This document shows, piece by piece, positions 25,007 to 33,140 of a stretch of 64,000 nucleotides of DNA. How positions within the stretch are numbered: position 1 is the first letter of the stretch; every line of letters starts with the position of its first letter. This DNA is from Arthrobacter oryzae (lineage in GTDB: Bacteria; Actinomycetota; Actinomycetes; Actinomycetales; Micrococcaceae): contig NZ_CP132204.1 of the NCBI RefSeq assembly GCF_030718995.1, positions 3,286,001 through 3,350,000 of the forward strand, given 5' to 3'. The position numbers and the translations under genes are program-made. Below the pieces are notes generated by a model that saw only the letters and a program-made list of their open reading frames with translations, was not told the origin of the DNA and ran no database searches.

Positions 25007-26320
25007 GTGAATTTCGCTCTTTACAAGGAGCTCCTGGCAATCAGGCCCATCCGGCGACTGCTGACCGTCGGAATGATAGCCCGCATACCGCATTCCGCCG
25101 CCGGCGTGCTCCTGACGCTGCACATTGTCCTGACCCTGGGCGAGGGGTATGCCGCCGCAGGCACAGCCGCGGCGGTGATGACCATAGGCATCGCCCTGGG
25201 CGCGCCGTGGCGAGGGCGCCGGGTGGATACCGTGGGCCTGCGCAAGGCACTGATTCCTTCCGTTGTGTCCGAGACCGTGATCTGGTCCGTGGTGCCGCAT
25301 GTTTCGTACGAGTGGGTGCTGGCGCTGGTCTTCGTCGGGGGACTCCTCACACTGCCGATCTTCAGCGTGGTGCGCCAGTCCCTGGGCGTGCTGGCCGGCG
25401 GTGAACAGCGGCGGACGGCGTTCGCTCTGGACGCCATCTCCACGGAACTTGTCTTCATGCTCGGCCCGGCGGCCGGGGCGATTGTGGCAACTGCCGGCCA
25501 TTCGGTTGTCGGGCTGACCGTGGTGGGCGTGTGCACTTCTGTGGCCGGACTCTTCCTGATGTGGTTCAACCCGCCCACCCGCAGTGCTGTGCCGGATGAC
25601 GACTACGAAACCGACCAGCAGGAAGGCGCGGAAGCTGCGGTCGTCGCTGCAGCTCCCGCGCACCTGCAGGAAGCTGCTGCGGAACTCGCTCCGGTAGCGG
25701 CCGGCGGCCTTCGCCGCACCCGGCTGCGGCCCGCCGGATTAAGGCGCAGCGTGGTACATAACTTCGCCTGGTTCACCGCCGCGGTGGCTGCGGTCTTCGC
25801 CGTGGCCTCCGGGGCAGGTATGGTGCTTAGCGGCACGGACGTGGGCATTGTTGCCGCGTTGGAGACCGGCGGCCGCCAGGCGGAGATCGGCCTTGTCTTT
25901 GTGTTCTGGTGCGCGGCGTCGGTTGTCGGAGGGCTCCTCTACGGCGCCATGCACCGGCCCGTTTCCCCGATGCTCCTGCTGCTCGGCATGGCCGCACTCA
26001 CCATCCCGATGGGCTTCGCGCGCGACACACTGACGCTGTGCCTGCTGTCGCTGCTCCCCGGCCTGCTGTGCGCACCGGTCTTGTCCGCTGCGTCGGAAAA
26101 GGTTGCCGAACTCGTGGAGGAGGGCCGCCGCGGCGAGGCCATGGGCTGGTACGGGTCCGCTCTCACGGCCGGAGTGGCGCTGGGCGCTCCCTTGGCCGGC
26201 GTGTTCATCGACGGGGTCGGGCCGTCCGCCGGATTTGTCTCGGTGGGCACCGCCGGGGTTGTCCTCTGCCTCTTCGGCCTGGTGCTGCAGCGCCGGCGCC
26301 GCCAGCGCGCACTCACCTGA
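25007..26320 (+). CDS. MFS transporter
   Basis: A 437-residue major facilitator superfamily permease with about twelve hydrophobic segments, split by a long acidic central loop (about residues 195-240, rich in Glu and Ala). The motif after TM2 is GAPWRGRRVDTVGLRKAL, close to the MFS motif A. The C-half repeats it weakly at GEAMGWYGSALTAGVALGAPLAG. GTG 25007 has AAGGA at 24995-24999; ATG 24992 is in frame but has only AGG next to it. The substrate is unknown; drug or metabolite export is a family-based guess. Confidence 0.85.
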   Translation: MNFALYKELLAIRPIRRLLTVGMIARIPHSAAGVLLTLHIVLTLGEGYAAAGTAAAVMTIGIALGAPWRGRRVDTVGLRKALIPSVVSETVIWSVVPHVSYEWVLALVFVGGLLTLPIFSVVRQSLGVLAGGEQRRTAFALDAISTELVFMLGPAAGAIVATAGHSVVGLTVVGVCTSVAGLFLMWFNPPTRSAVPDDDYETDQQEGAEAAVVAAAPAHLQEAAAELAPVAAGGLRRTRLRPAGLRRSVVHNFAWFTAAVAAVFAVASGAGMVLSGTDVGIVAALETGGRQAEIGLVFVFWCAASVVGGLLYGAMHRPVSPMLLLLGMAALTIPMGFARDTLTLCLLSLLPGLLCAPVLSAASEKVAELVEEGRRGEAMGWYGSALTAGVALGAPLAGVFIDGVGPSAGFVSVGTAGVVLCLFGLVLQRRRRQRALT

Positions 26321-26331
26321 CCGGCCGCCCA

Positions 26332-26394
26332 GAGTTTTTGTCCAGATAACGTGGCTTCCGGGGTCCGTAAGTCCCTGTATCTGGACAAAAACTC
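26332..26394. repeat. 17-bp perfect inverted repeat
   Basis: GAGTTTTTGTCCAGATA (26332-26348) is matched exactly by its reverse complement at 26378-26394, around a 29-nt centre. It is A/T-rich compared with its surroundings. It looks like an intergenic palindromic element (REP/MITE-like), not a plain terminator. Whether copies exist elsewhere cannot be seen here. Confidence 0.75.
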
Positions 26395-26403
26395 AGGGAA
26401 TTA

Positions 26404-26446
26404 CGACGGCGGCGGGCGGACCTGTGTGGTCCGCCCGCCGCCGTCG
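26404..26446. terminator. 19-bp GC-rich hairpin between convergent genes
   Basis: The left arm 26404-26422 pairs perfectly with 26428-26446 around a TGTGT loop. It lies between the MFS gene and the convergent DUF1844 gene and can end transcripts from both. No T tract follows. Confidence 0.7.
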
Positions 26447-26463
26447 ACGTGCTAGTGGATCGG

Positions 26464-26862
26464 CTAGTTAACCGGCCCGGTGTACTTTTCCCCCGGACCC
26501 TTGCCCGGGGCGTCCGGAATGGTGGACTCCTCGCGGAAGGCCAGCTGCAGGGATCGAAGTCCGTCGCGCAACGGTCCGGCGTGCTGGGAACCGATCTCCG
26601 GAGCAGCGGCGGTCACGAGTCCGGCCAGCGCGGTGATCAGCTTGCGGGCCTCGTCCAGGTCCTTGAGCTCCTCGGCATTCTCCTCGGCGGCGAGCCCGAG
26701 CTTGACGGCCGACGCGCTCATCAGGTGGACAGCGGCGGTGGTGATGACCTCGATGGCGGGGACCTCGGAGATATCGCGGATCTGTTGCGACACCTGCTCC
26801 TGGCCGTCCCGCTGATCGGCGGCGGGCTCGAAAACGTGTGAATTACTGTCTGAAGTGCTCAT
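26464..26862 (-). CDS. DUF1844 domain-containing protein
   Basis: A 132-residue protein with the DUF1844 core (about 35-105: EVITTAAVHLMSASAVKLGL, then DLDEARKLITALAGLVTAAAPEIG), a helical domain of unknown function common upstream of infC in actinobacteria. The N-terminus is polar and the C-terminus (PGKGPGEKYTGPVN) is Pro/Gly-rich. There is no membrane segment. The start ATG 26862 faces the infC leader, so the genes are divergent with a 343-bp shared control region. Confidence 0.83.
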   Translation of the reverse strand: MSTSDSNSHVFEPAADQRDGQEQVSQQIRDISEVPAIEVITTAAVHLMSASAVKLGLAAEENAEELKDLDEARKLITALAGLVTAAAPEIGSQHAGPLRDGLRSLQLAFREESTIPDAPGKGPGEKYTGPVN

Positions 26863-27205
26863 ACTGGTAAGCTTGTCACAGACCGACTGAATGTCGTTAT
26901 TTTGTTATGTGAATCTTGCTACTGCCAATGTGCAGTTTCCGGGGTTCTTTCTGTAGCATTGACTTTCAGTTTGCAAGCGGAGTTCTCTCCCACCCGCGTC
27001 AGCCGTTTTCCCGGAAGCAATGTCCAGGAAGCAAGGTTGCCGGGTACCTGGTCGGGCATTCCAGGACGGCGTCAGCCGGCCGGAACGCGTACAGCCTCCC
27101 CGGAGGCCCGGTACATCCGACCTTCGAGGCCTTCGATTGCTCCGGCAATTGGGGGCCTTCTCTGTTTGCCGGTGGAGTACTCATCTCAACCACAGGAGTT
27201 CTAAC
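26863..27205 (+). promoter_or_regulatory. infC promoter region and structured leader
   Basis: No gene is seen in these 343 nt. TTGTCA (26873-26878) with GTTATT 17 nt later, and TTGACT at 26959, are possible promoter parts. Within the leader a hairpin can form from GAGGCC (27126-27131) with GGCCTT (27154-27159) enclosing ATTGC-TCCG-GCAAT (27136-27149), followed by CTCTGTTTG, which resembles an attenuator. AGGAG at 27194-27198 is the ribosome binding site, 7 nt before the ATT start. Confidence 0.45.
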
Positions 27206-28315
27206 ATTAGCGAGCCAAGAATCAATGAGCGTATCCGCGTCCCCGAGGTGCGGCTGGTCGGCCCTGCAGGCGAACAGGTAGGAATTGTCCGTATTGAGGA
27301 CGCCCTGCGTTTGGCTGCCGAGTCCGACCTTGATCTCGTTGAAGTTGCACCGCAGGCAAAGCCTCCGGTGTGCAAGCTGATGGACTTCGGCAAGTACAAG
27401 TACGAAGCTGCTGTCAAGGCACGCGAGGCCCGTAAGAACCAGACCAACACGGTTCTGAAGGAAATCCGTTTCCGGCTGAAGATCGACACTCACGACTACG
27501 AGACCAAGCGCGGCCACGCCCTCCGCTTCCTCGGCGCCGGAGACAAGGTCAAGGCCATGATCCAGTTCCGCGGCCGTGAGCAGCAGCGTCCGGAAATGGG
27601 CATCCGCCTTCTCCAGCGTTTCGCCGACGACGTCGCCGAAGTTGGCGTTGTCGAGTCCAGCCCCCGCATCGATGGCCGCAACATGGTCATGGTGGTGGGC
27701 CCGCTGAAGAACAAGGCCGAGGCCAAGGCAGAAGCACGCCGTGCGACGCAGCGCGCTGAGGCAAAGGCCCAGAACGAAGCCAAGGCCAGCGGCCGGGTGG
27801 ACGTCAGCCGCGACCAGCCCGCCATGACGCAGTCCCTGGCGGACCTGCTGCCTGAGGGCTTTGCAGTATCGACGGAAGAGGCAGCACCCGAGGCGAGCAC
27901 CGAGGCCGCTGCGGCTTCAGCTGCCGTCGAGGCACCTGTCGAGGCCGCAGCTGCGCCGGAAACCGAGGTCCCGGCCGCGGAAGCTCCCAAGCAGGAAGCT
28001 CCCGTCCAGGAAGCTCCCGTCCAGGAAGCACCTAAGCAGGAAGCCCCGGTCAAGGAAGCTCCCAAGCAGGCAGCACCGAAGCGCGAAGCCCCCAAGGCTG
28101 CGGCGGCCCCGCGTCCTGCAGTCAGCAAGCCTGCTGCAGCCAGCAAGCCGCCTGTGGCCAAGGAGCCTGTTGCACCGAAGCCGGCAGAGGCCGCCCCCGT
28201 GGCGCCGAGGCCGGCCGGAATACCTTCGCCGCCCAAGCCGGTAGCACGGCCCGCAGCGCCGAAGCCTGCAGCACGGCCGGCTGCCCCCAAGCCGGGTAGC
28301 AAGAAGACCAACTAG
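27206..28315 (+). CDS. infC: Translation initiation factor IF-3 with long C-terminal extension
   Basis: Binds the 30S subunit and checks start-codon pairing. IF-3 homology begins at [19 protein letters not shown], encoded from ATT 27206, with AGGAG 7 nt before; the rare start is the classic basis of infC self-regulation. Residues 1-75 are the N-domain and about 80-180 the C-domain ([21 protein letters not shown], then MVMVVGPLK). A further 190 residues, mostly Ala/Pro/Lys/Glu with repeated [10 protein letters not shown] units, have no counterpart in E. coli IF-3 (180 residues). Starting at ATG 27020 would put the leader in the protein, and the codon bias there is poor. It heads infC-rpmI-rplT. 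Confidence 0.94.
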   Translation: MSEPRINERIRVPEVRLVGPAGEQVGIVRIEDALRLAAESDLDLVEVAPQAKPPVCKLMDFGKYKYEAAVKAREARKNQTNTVLKEIRFRLKIDTHDYETKRGHALRFLGAGDKVKAMIQFRGREQQRPEMGIRLLQRFADDVAEVGVVESSPRIDGRNMVMVVGPLKNKAEAKAEARRATQRAEAKAQNEAKASGRVDVSRDQPAMTQSLADLLPEGFAVSTEEAAPEASTEAAAASAAVEAPVEAAAAPETEVPAAEAPKQEAPVQEAPVQEAPKQEAPVKEAPKQAAPKREAPKAAAAPRPAVSKPAAASKPPVAKEPVAPKPAEAAPVAPRPAGIPSPPKPVARPAAPKPAARPAAPKPGSKKTN

Positions 28316-28430
28316 TTCAAAGTTGCGCCAAGCATCGCCTGGCGCAGCAAGCAACCAGCACGCCGCCCGCAGGGGTGGCTGCACGAAAGACTGCAGACTT
28401 GTCTGCGGATACGTAAGGAGATCGGTTCCC

Positions 28431-28625
28431 ATGCCGAAGATGAAGACCCACAGCGGTGCTAAGAAGCGCTTCAAGCTGACCGGTAGCGGCAAGCTGCGCC
28501 GCCAGCAGGCCAACCGCCGCCACTACCTCGAGCACAAGTCCTCCAGGCTGACCCGTCGCCTTGCCGGCGACAAGATCGTCTTCAAGGGCGACGCCAAGGT
28601 CATCCGGAAGATGCTCGGCATCTAA
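28431..28625 (+). CDS. rpmI: 50S ribosomal protein bL35
   Basis: A 64-residue very basic protein, [20 protein letters not shown] at the start and IRKMLGI at the end, the standard bL35 sequence. AAGGAG at 28415-28420 lies 10 nt before the ATG. It is 115 nt after infC and 118 nt before rplT in the conserved infC-rpmI-rplT order. Confidence 0.98.
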   Translation: MPKMKTHSGAKKRFKLTGSGKLRRQQANRRHYLEHKSSRLTRRLAGDKIVFKGDAKVIRKMLGI

Positions 28626-28743
28626 GTTCCAAGTTCTCTGACTGCTCGCCACCTGGCGGCGGTCAACTACCAAAAAGGCTTCTCAGGCCGGCCGGTTATC
28701 CGGCAGTAGACGCTTGGGATCAGAATTCTGAAGGAGTACGCAC

Positions 28744-29199
28744 GTGGCACGTGTGAAGCGGGCGGTAAACGCCCACAAGAAGCGCCGGGTTATCCTCGAA
28801 CGCGCAAAAGGCTACCGTGGACAGCGCTCACGCCTGTACCGCAAGGCAAAAGAGCAGCTGCTGCACTCGTTTGTGTACAGCTACGGCGACCGCAAGAAGA
28901 AGAAGGGCGACTTCCGCCGTCTTTGGATCCAGCGCATCAACGCTGCATCGCGCGCCAACGGCCTGACCTACAACCGCCTGATCCAGGGCCTGAAGGCCGC
29001 TGAGGTCGAGGTTGACCGCCGCATGCTGGCAGAGCTGGCCGTCTCAGACGCCAACGCCTTTGCTGCCCTGGTGCAGATTGCCAAGGACTCGCTGCCTGCT
29101 GACACTTCCGCGCCGGCCGCTGCGGCTGAAGCCCCGAAGGCAAAAGCTCCGAAGGCCAAGGCTGCGAAGAAGCCGGCTGCCGAAAAGGTTGCCAAGTAG
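28744..29199 (+). CDS. rplT: 50S ribosomal protein bL20 with Ala/Lys-rich tail
   Basis: Binds 23S rRNA early in 50S assembly and in E. coli and Bacillus represses its own operon. Residues 1-117 are the canonical basic protein ([58 protein letters not shown]). The usual length is about 118; here a further 34 residues rich in Ala, Lys and Pro ([18 protein letters not shown]) follow. The GTG start has GAAGGAG at 28731-28737, 6 nt before it. Confidence 0.97.
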   Translation: MARVKRAVNAHKKRRVILERAKGYRGQRSRLYRKAKEQLLHSFVYSYGDRKKKKGDFRRLWIQRINAASRANGLTYNRLIQGLKAAEVEVDRRMLAELAVSDANAFAALVQIAKDSLPADTSAPAAAAEAPKAKAPKAKAAKKPAAEKVAK

Positions 29200-29234
29200 C
29201 ATTCCGCCGTTCAGGGACCGGTGGCAATAGCCAC

Positions 29235-29240
29235 TAAAGT
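29235..29240 (+). promoter_or_regulatory. -10 element of the SpoU methyltransferase gene (leaderless start)
   Basis: TAAAGT ends 6 nt before the ATG at 29247, with no Shine-Dalgarno sequence. Confidence 0.45.
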
Positions 29241-29246
29241 TCTTAT

Positions 29247-30143
29247 ATGAACGAAACCGGGCGCCCGCAAGACTTTCCACTCTCCAACCCCCGAGCTGAT
29301 CGGGTAAAGGATGTGGCAAAGCTTGCAGGGCGCCCGGCCCGTTTAAAGCGCGGGCAGTTCCTGGCCGAGGGCCCGCAGGCCGTCCGCGAAGCACTGGTAC
29401 TCCATCGGAAAAGGGTTGCAGCGGGGGAGCCCGGCGTGGTCCACGAAGTATTCGCCAGCGAAGCCTGCCTGGACCGGTATCCGGAGTTTGAAGAGCTCGC
29501 CGAGGGCGTCAATGCCAGGCTCGCCACCGACGAGGTACTCGCCGCCATGGCGGACACCGTTAATCCCCAGGGCATCATCGCCGTCTGCGCTTTTGTGGAC
29601 GTGCAGCTTGAGGCAGTGCTCGACGCCCGGCCCCGCCTGATCGCCGTGCTGTGCCAGCTTCGGGACCCCGGCAATGCCGGCACTGTCCTGCGGGCGGCCG
29701 ACGCTGCCGGAGCCGACGCCGTTGTCCTGACGGCCTCCAGTGTGGACATCTACAACCCCAAGGCAGTCCGCTCCACGGCCGGATCGCTGTTCCACCTGCC
29801 GGTTGTGCTGGGAACGGACCTGGCCGAACTGGCCGGGGCCTGCCGCGAACGCGGGATCGGCATCCTGGCCGCCGACGGTTACGGCCAGCTGGACCTGGAC
29901 CAGCTCCAGGACGAAAGTGCTGCCCGGAGGCTGGGCACGTCGGATGCGGAATCGGCCTATGATCTTGAGCGGCCCACCGCCTGGTTGTTCGGGAATGAAG
30001 CCCAGGGCTTGTCGGACGCCGAGCTCGCCTTGGCGGACCACAGGGTGGCTGTCCCGGTCTACGGTGCCGCGGAAAGCCTTAACGTCGGCACGGCTGCCAC
30101 GGTGTGCCTCTACGCCAGCGCGCGTTCGCAGAAGCGGGCCTGA
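29247..30143 (+). CDS. TrmH/SpoU-family RNA 2'-O-ribose methyltransferase
   Basis: A 298-residue SPOUT methyltransferase. The N-terminal substrate-binding domain (about 10-110: NPRADRVKDVAKLAGRPARLKRGQFLAEGPQ) resembles L30e-like domains. The catalytic knot contains motif 1 (LRDPGNAGTVLRAADAAGADAVVL, about 134-157), motif 2 (WLFGNEAQGLSD) and motif 3 (VPVYGAAESLNVGTAATVCLY). The target RNA is unknown; homologues after rplT in actinobacteria are annotated TsnR or RlmB-like. It probably has its own leaderless promoter. A strong terminator follows. Confidence 0.9.
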   Translation: MNETGRPQDFPLSNPRADRVKDVAKLAGRPARLKRGQFLAEGPQAVREALVLHRKRVAAGEPGVVHEVFASEACLDRYPEFEELAEGVNARLATDEVLAAMADTVNPQGIIAVCAFVDVQLEAVLDARPRLIAVLCQLRDPGNAGTVLRAADAAGADAVVLTASSVDIYNPKAVRSTAGSLFHLPVVLGTDLAELAGACRERGIGILAADGYGQLDLDQLQDESAARRLGTSDAESAYDLERPTAWLFGNEAQGLSDAELALADHRVAVPVYGAAESLNVGTAATVCLYASARSQKRA

Positions 30144-30151
30144 ACGCAAAA

Positions 30152-30181
30152 GGCGGGACCCGCCTTCCGGTGGGTCCCGCC
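30152..30181. terminator. Perfect 10-bp hairpin after the methyltransferase gene
   Basis: GGCGGGACCC (30152-30161) pairs exactly with GGGTCCCGCC (30172-30181), loop of 10 nt, between convergent genes. Confidence 0.7.
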
Positions 30182-30234
30182 GTCGTAATCTTCACCGTTG
30201 GGCACCTCGGTGCCCAGATCGGTTAGGGGTGTAG

Positions 30235-30501
30235 TTATGTGGTCCGGTTCCTGCCGGTGATGAAGCCGTAGATACCGGCTACAACTAGGCCGCCGACGAT
30301 GGCCAGAAGCCAGGAGCCGAGGTTCCAGAATTCCATTCTGCCGCCGCCGAACAACAGGTCGCCGATCCAGCCGCCGACGATGGCGCCGACGACACCGAGC
30401 ACCAGACTGGTGACCCAGCCGCCGCCGACTTTTCCAGGCATGATCGCCTTGACGATTGCTCCTACAATGAGTCCGAGAATGATCCAGCCAAGAAAGCCCA
30501 T
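30235..30501 (-). CDS. GlsB/YeaQ/YmgE-type stress membrane protein
   Basis: An 88-residue protein of the transglycosylase-associated family, with three glycine-rich membrane helices: MGFLGWIILGLIVGAIVKAI (1-20), TSLVLGVVGAIVGGWIGDLL (about 30-50) and LLAIVGGLVVAGIYGF (about 65-80). The function is unclear; relatives are stress-induced. ATG 30501 is chosen because GGAGG on the minus strand sits 6 nt ahead; an upstream in-frame ATG at 30531 has no ribosome binding site. Arg/Thr at the C-terminus stay in the cytoplasm. Confidence 0.87.
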   Translation of the reverse strand: MGFLGWIILGLIVGAIVKAIMPGKVGGGWVTSLVLGVVGAIVGGWIGDLLFGGGRMEFWNLGSWLLAIVGGLVVAGIYGFITGRNRTT

Positions 30502-30736
30502 TTCTCCTCCTACATATTCGTCGGGGCTCACTACAAGCCCCGATTATGGCTTCAAGCTAACACAGGGTGTGTTTCCTTGTCAGCAGGCGAAGTTTCAATG
30601 TTTTTGGTGTCACCAGCAGTGACCCGTGGTGCATCCGGCAGCGGCAGGCGGGTACGGTATTCCTTGCGGGCATCAGCATTGTGCGGTGATTCGCACCCGC
30701 AAATTTTCCGGCAATCCCTGAAGAGGTGAAGCTCAC

Positions 30737-31654
30737 TTGGCTGCAAATGGCGGTACCAAGGCGATCGTCGCGGCTCTGGCTGCAAACCTGACCATCGCTG
30801 TACTAAAGTTCGTCGCTTTCATCCTGACGCTGTCATCCTCAATGCTTGCTGAGGCCATCCACTCCGTTGCCGACTCGGGCAACCAGATCCTCCTGCTGGT
30901 GGGCGGCAAGCGCGCCAAGCGTGCCGCAAGCCCGGAACATCCCTTCGGTTACGGACGTGAGCGCTACATCTACGCCTTCATCGTGTCGATTGTGCTGTTC
31001 AGCGTGGGCGGCCTGTTCGCCTTGTATGAGGCCTGGGAAAAAATCCAGCACCCGCACGCCATCGAAGGCGACTTTTGGTGGGTTCCGCTGGCAGTGCTGA
31101 TCGGAGCGATCATCGCCGAATCCTTCTCGTTCCGGACGGCGATCATCGAATCGAACCACGTGCGGGGCAAGCAGAGCTGGGTGCACTTCGTGCGCAACGC
31201 CAAGCAGCCCGAGCTTCCCGTCATCCTCCTCGAGGACCTCGGCGCCCTGCTGGGCCTGGTGTTCGCACTCTTCGGTGTGGGCATGACGCTGATCACCGGC
31301 AACGGCATTTGGGACGCCCTGGGAACCGCGATGATCGGCTTCCTGCTGGTGGCCATCGCCATCATCCTTGCCCTGGAGACCAAGTCCCTGCTGCTCGGTG
31401 AGTCCGCCACCAAGGCGGATGTCGCCAGGATCAGCGGGGCGCTTGAAGCCGACGGTACCAGGATCATCCACCTGAAGACCCTGCACCTTGGTCCCGAAGA
31501 ACTCCTGGTCGCTGCCAAAATCAGCGTCGGCGCCGCCGCCACCGGCGCGGAGATTGCCACGGTAATCGATAGCGCCGAAAGCCGCATCCGCGAGGCTGTG
31601 CCTATGGCGCGGGTCATCTACCTTGAACCGGACGTGGAGCGCGCGCACGTCTGA
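30737..31654 (+). CDS. Cation diffusion facilitator family transporter
   Basis: A 305-residue proton-coupled divalent metal exporter of the CDF (Zn/Co/Fe/Mn) family. Six membrane segments lie in residues 8-210, and the C-terminal cytoplasmic domain (about 215-305) has the ferredoxin-like fold expected for metal sensing. The TM2 site HSVADSGNQ contains the conserved H/D pair (usually HxxxD), and FGYGRERYIYAF follows TM2 as in the family. The TTG start at 30737 follows GAGGTGAAG; no in-frame ATG or GTG is near. The metal is not predictable. Confidence 0.9.
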   Translation: MAANGGTKAIVAALAANLTIAVLKFVAFILTLSSSMLAEAIHSVADSGNQILLLVGGKRAKRAASPEHPFGYGRERYIYAFIVSIVLFSVGGLFALYEAWEKIQHPHAIEGDFWWVPLAVLIGAIIAESFSFRTAIIESNHVRGKQSWVHFVRNAKQPELPVILLEDLGALLGLVFALFGVGMTLITGNGIWDALGTAMIGFLLVAIAIILALETKSLLLGESATKADVARISGALEADGTRIIHLKTLHLGPEELLVAAKISVGAAATGAEIATVIDSAESRIREAVPMARVIYLEPDVERAHV

Positions 31655-31723
31655 TTGCGCGTACACCGGATCACGGGACGCCGTGACGCGGGAGGCCGCT
31701 GGACCGAACCTGCCCGGGGCAGG

Positions 31724-32935
31724 CTAGGACACCAGCGGCCTTTTGCGTTCCAGCATGCCGCTGGCGACGGCCACGGCGAGGCCCAGGACTGCCAGCACCG
31801 CGCCGACCAGGGCGGGCGCGACATAACCCCAGCCCCAGGCGATCACGAGGCCGCCGAGGAAGGCGCCGAGGGCGTTGGCCACGTTCAGGGCGGCGTGGTT
31901 GAGCGAGGATGCCAGTGACGGAGCATCGGGGGAGGCGTCGAGCAGCCGCGTCTGCAGGGCGGGTACCAGCAGGGAGCCGGCACCGCCCACCACGAACACC
32001 ATCACGAAAGCCGACCACGGCCAGTGGACGGCGATGGCGTAGACAACCAGCGCGATCGCAATGCCCGGCAGCACCAGGTAGATGGTTCCCATGACTGACT
32101 TGTCGGCGATGCGGCCGCCTACGATGTTTCCGGCCACCATGCCCAGGCCGTAGAGTGCCACCACCAGGGGGAGGAACGCCGACGGGATACCTGCCACGGA
32201 CGTCATGGTGTGTGCAATGTACGTGTAGGTGGCAAAGAATCCGCCGAAGCCAACAATGCCGATGAGGATAGCCAGCCAGACCTGAAGCCGCTTCAGGGCA
32301 CCAAGTTCCCTGCGGATGCTGGCATCCGGGTGCGCCGCCTGGAACGGGACGTACTTCCAGAGCATGGCAAGCGTGACCAGCCCGATGACGCCGACAAGCA
32401 CAAACAGCAGGCGCCAGCCGAAGGCCTGGCCCAGCCAGGTGGCGAATGGAACACCGATAACGTTTGAGATGGTCAATCCGGCCATCACCATGGAGATCGC
32501 CCAGCCCCGTTTGGTAGGTGCGACCAGCGAAGCCGCAATCACAGCCGCCACGCCGAAGAACGCTCCGTGAGGCAGGCCGGCCGCAAACCGGGACACCAGC
32601 ATGGTGCCGTAGTCCGGGGCTATGAACGACGTCAGGTTGGCCACGCTGAAGAACAGCATGAGGCCCAGGGCAAGATGTTTGCGGGGGAGTTTGGCGCCGA
32701 CTGCTGCCAGCAGCGGTGCTCCGATGACGACGCCGAGTGCGTAGGCAGAGATGAGGTGGCCGGCTTCCGGTGTGCCGATGTTCAGGCCCTGCTCCACCTC
32801 CTTGAGCAGTCCCATCATGGTGAATTCAGTGACGCCGATGCCGAATCCGCCCATCGCAAGGGACACTATGGCCAAGGCGAGGTGCTGGGTCCCTGCCTTC
32901 GGTCGGGCGGGGCTGAGCGTGGACGTGGAGGTCAT
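31724..32935 (-). CDS. MFS transporter, DHA1/AraJ-like
   Basis: A 403-residue permease with twelve hydrophobic segments. The motif IGAPLLAAVGAKLPRKHLALG after TM2 is the MFS motif A of drug:H+ antiporter (DHA1) proteins such as AraJ and Cmr. The protein begins MTSTSTLSPARPKAG. The frame is open upstream to 33097 but homology starts at 32935. It converges with the CDF gene. The substrate is unknown; sugar or antibiotic efflux is a family-level guess. Confidence 0.87.
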   Translation of the reverse strand: MTSTSTLSPARPKAGTQHLALAIVSLAMGGFGIGVTEFTMMGLLKEVEQGLNIGTPEAGHLISAYALGVVIGAPLLAAVGAKLPRKHLALGLMLFFSVANLTSFIAPDYGTMLVSRFAAGLPHGAFFGVAAVIAASLVAPTKRGWAISMVMAGLTISNVIGVPFATWLGQAFGWRLLFVLVGVIGLVTLAMLWKYVPFQAAHPDASIRRELGALKRLQVWLAILIGIVGFGGFFATYTYIAHTMTSVAGIPSAFLPLVVALYGLGMVAGNIVGGRIADKSVMGTIYLVLPGIAIALVVYAIAVHWPWSAFVMVFVVGGAGSLLVPALQTRLLDASPDAPSLASSLNHAALNVANALGAFLGGLVIAWGWGYVAPALVGAVLAVLGLAVAVASGMLERKRPLVS

Positions 32936-33027
32936 TGGCCTGCTTTTCGGAAGTTCTGGTTCATCGGACGTTAGAGTCAGCACGCGGCATAAAATCTGAT
33001 TACTGCAACACGGGGGGAGGGGGCCGT

Positions 33028-33069
33028 ATTCCTGCGCCGTCATTCCTGCGCCGACATTCCTGCACCGTC
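33028..33069. repeat. Three tandem 14-bp units
   Basis: ATTCCTGCGCCGTC (33028-33041), ATTCCTGCGCCGAC (33042-33055) and ATTCCTGCACCGTC (33056-33069) are contiguous, each differing from the first by at most one base. The tract lies between divergent MFS and NUDIX genes. Confidence 0.85.
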
Positions 33070-33128
33070 GCTTTTCGGCGCACGTTATCCCGGGCACTGG
33101 CGGAATCAGCTACAACCATTGTCCCCCA

Positions 33129-33134
33129 TAGACT
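33129..33134 (+). promoter_or_regulatory. -10 element of the NUDIX gene (leaderless start)
   Basis: TAGACT ends 6 nt before the GTG at 33141; no ribosome binding site is seen. Confidence 0.45.
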
Positions 33135-33140
33135 GATGCG

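Noticed and set aside
26959..26990. infC promoter with TTGACT as -35
   Set aside because: No acceptable -10 lies 16-19 nt downstream; it was kept only as a possibility in the leader entry.
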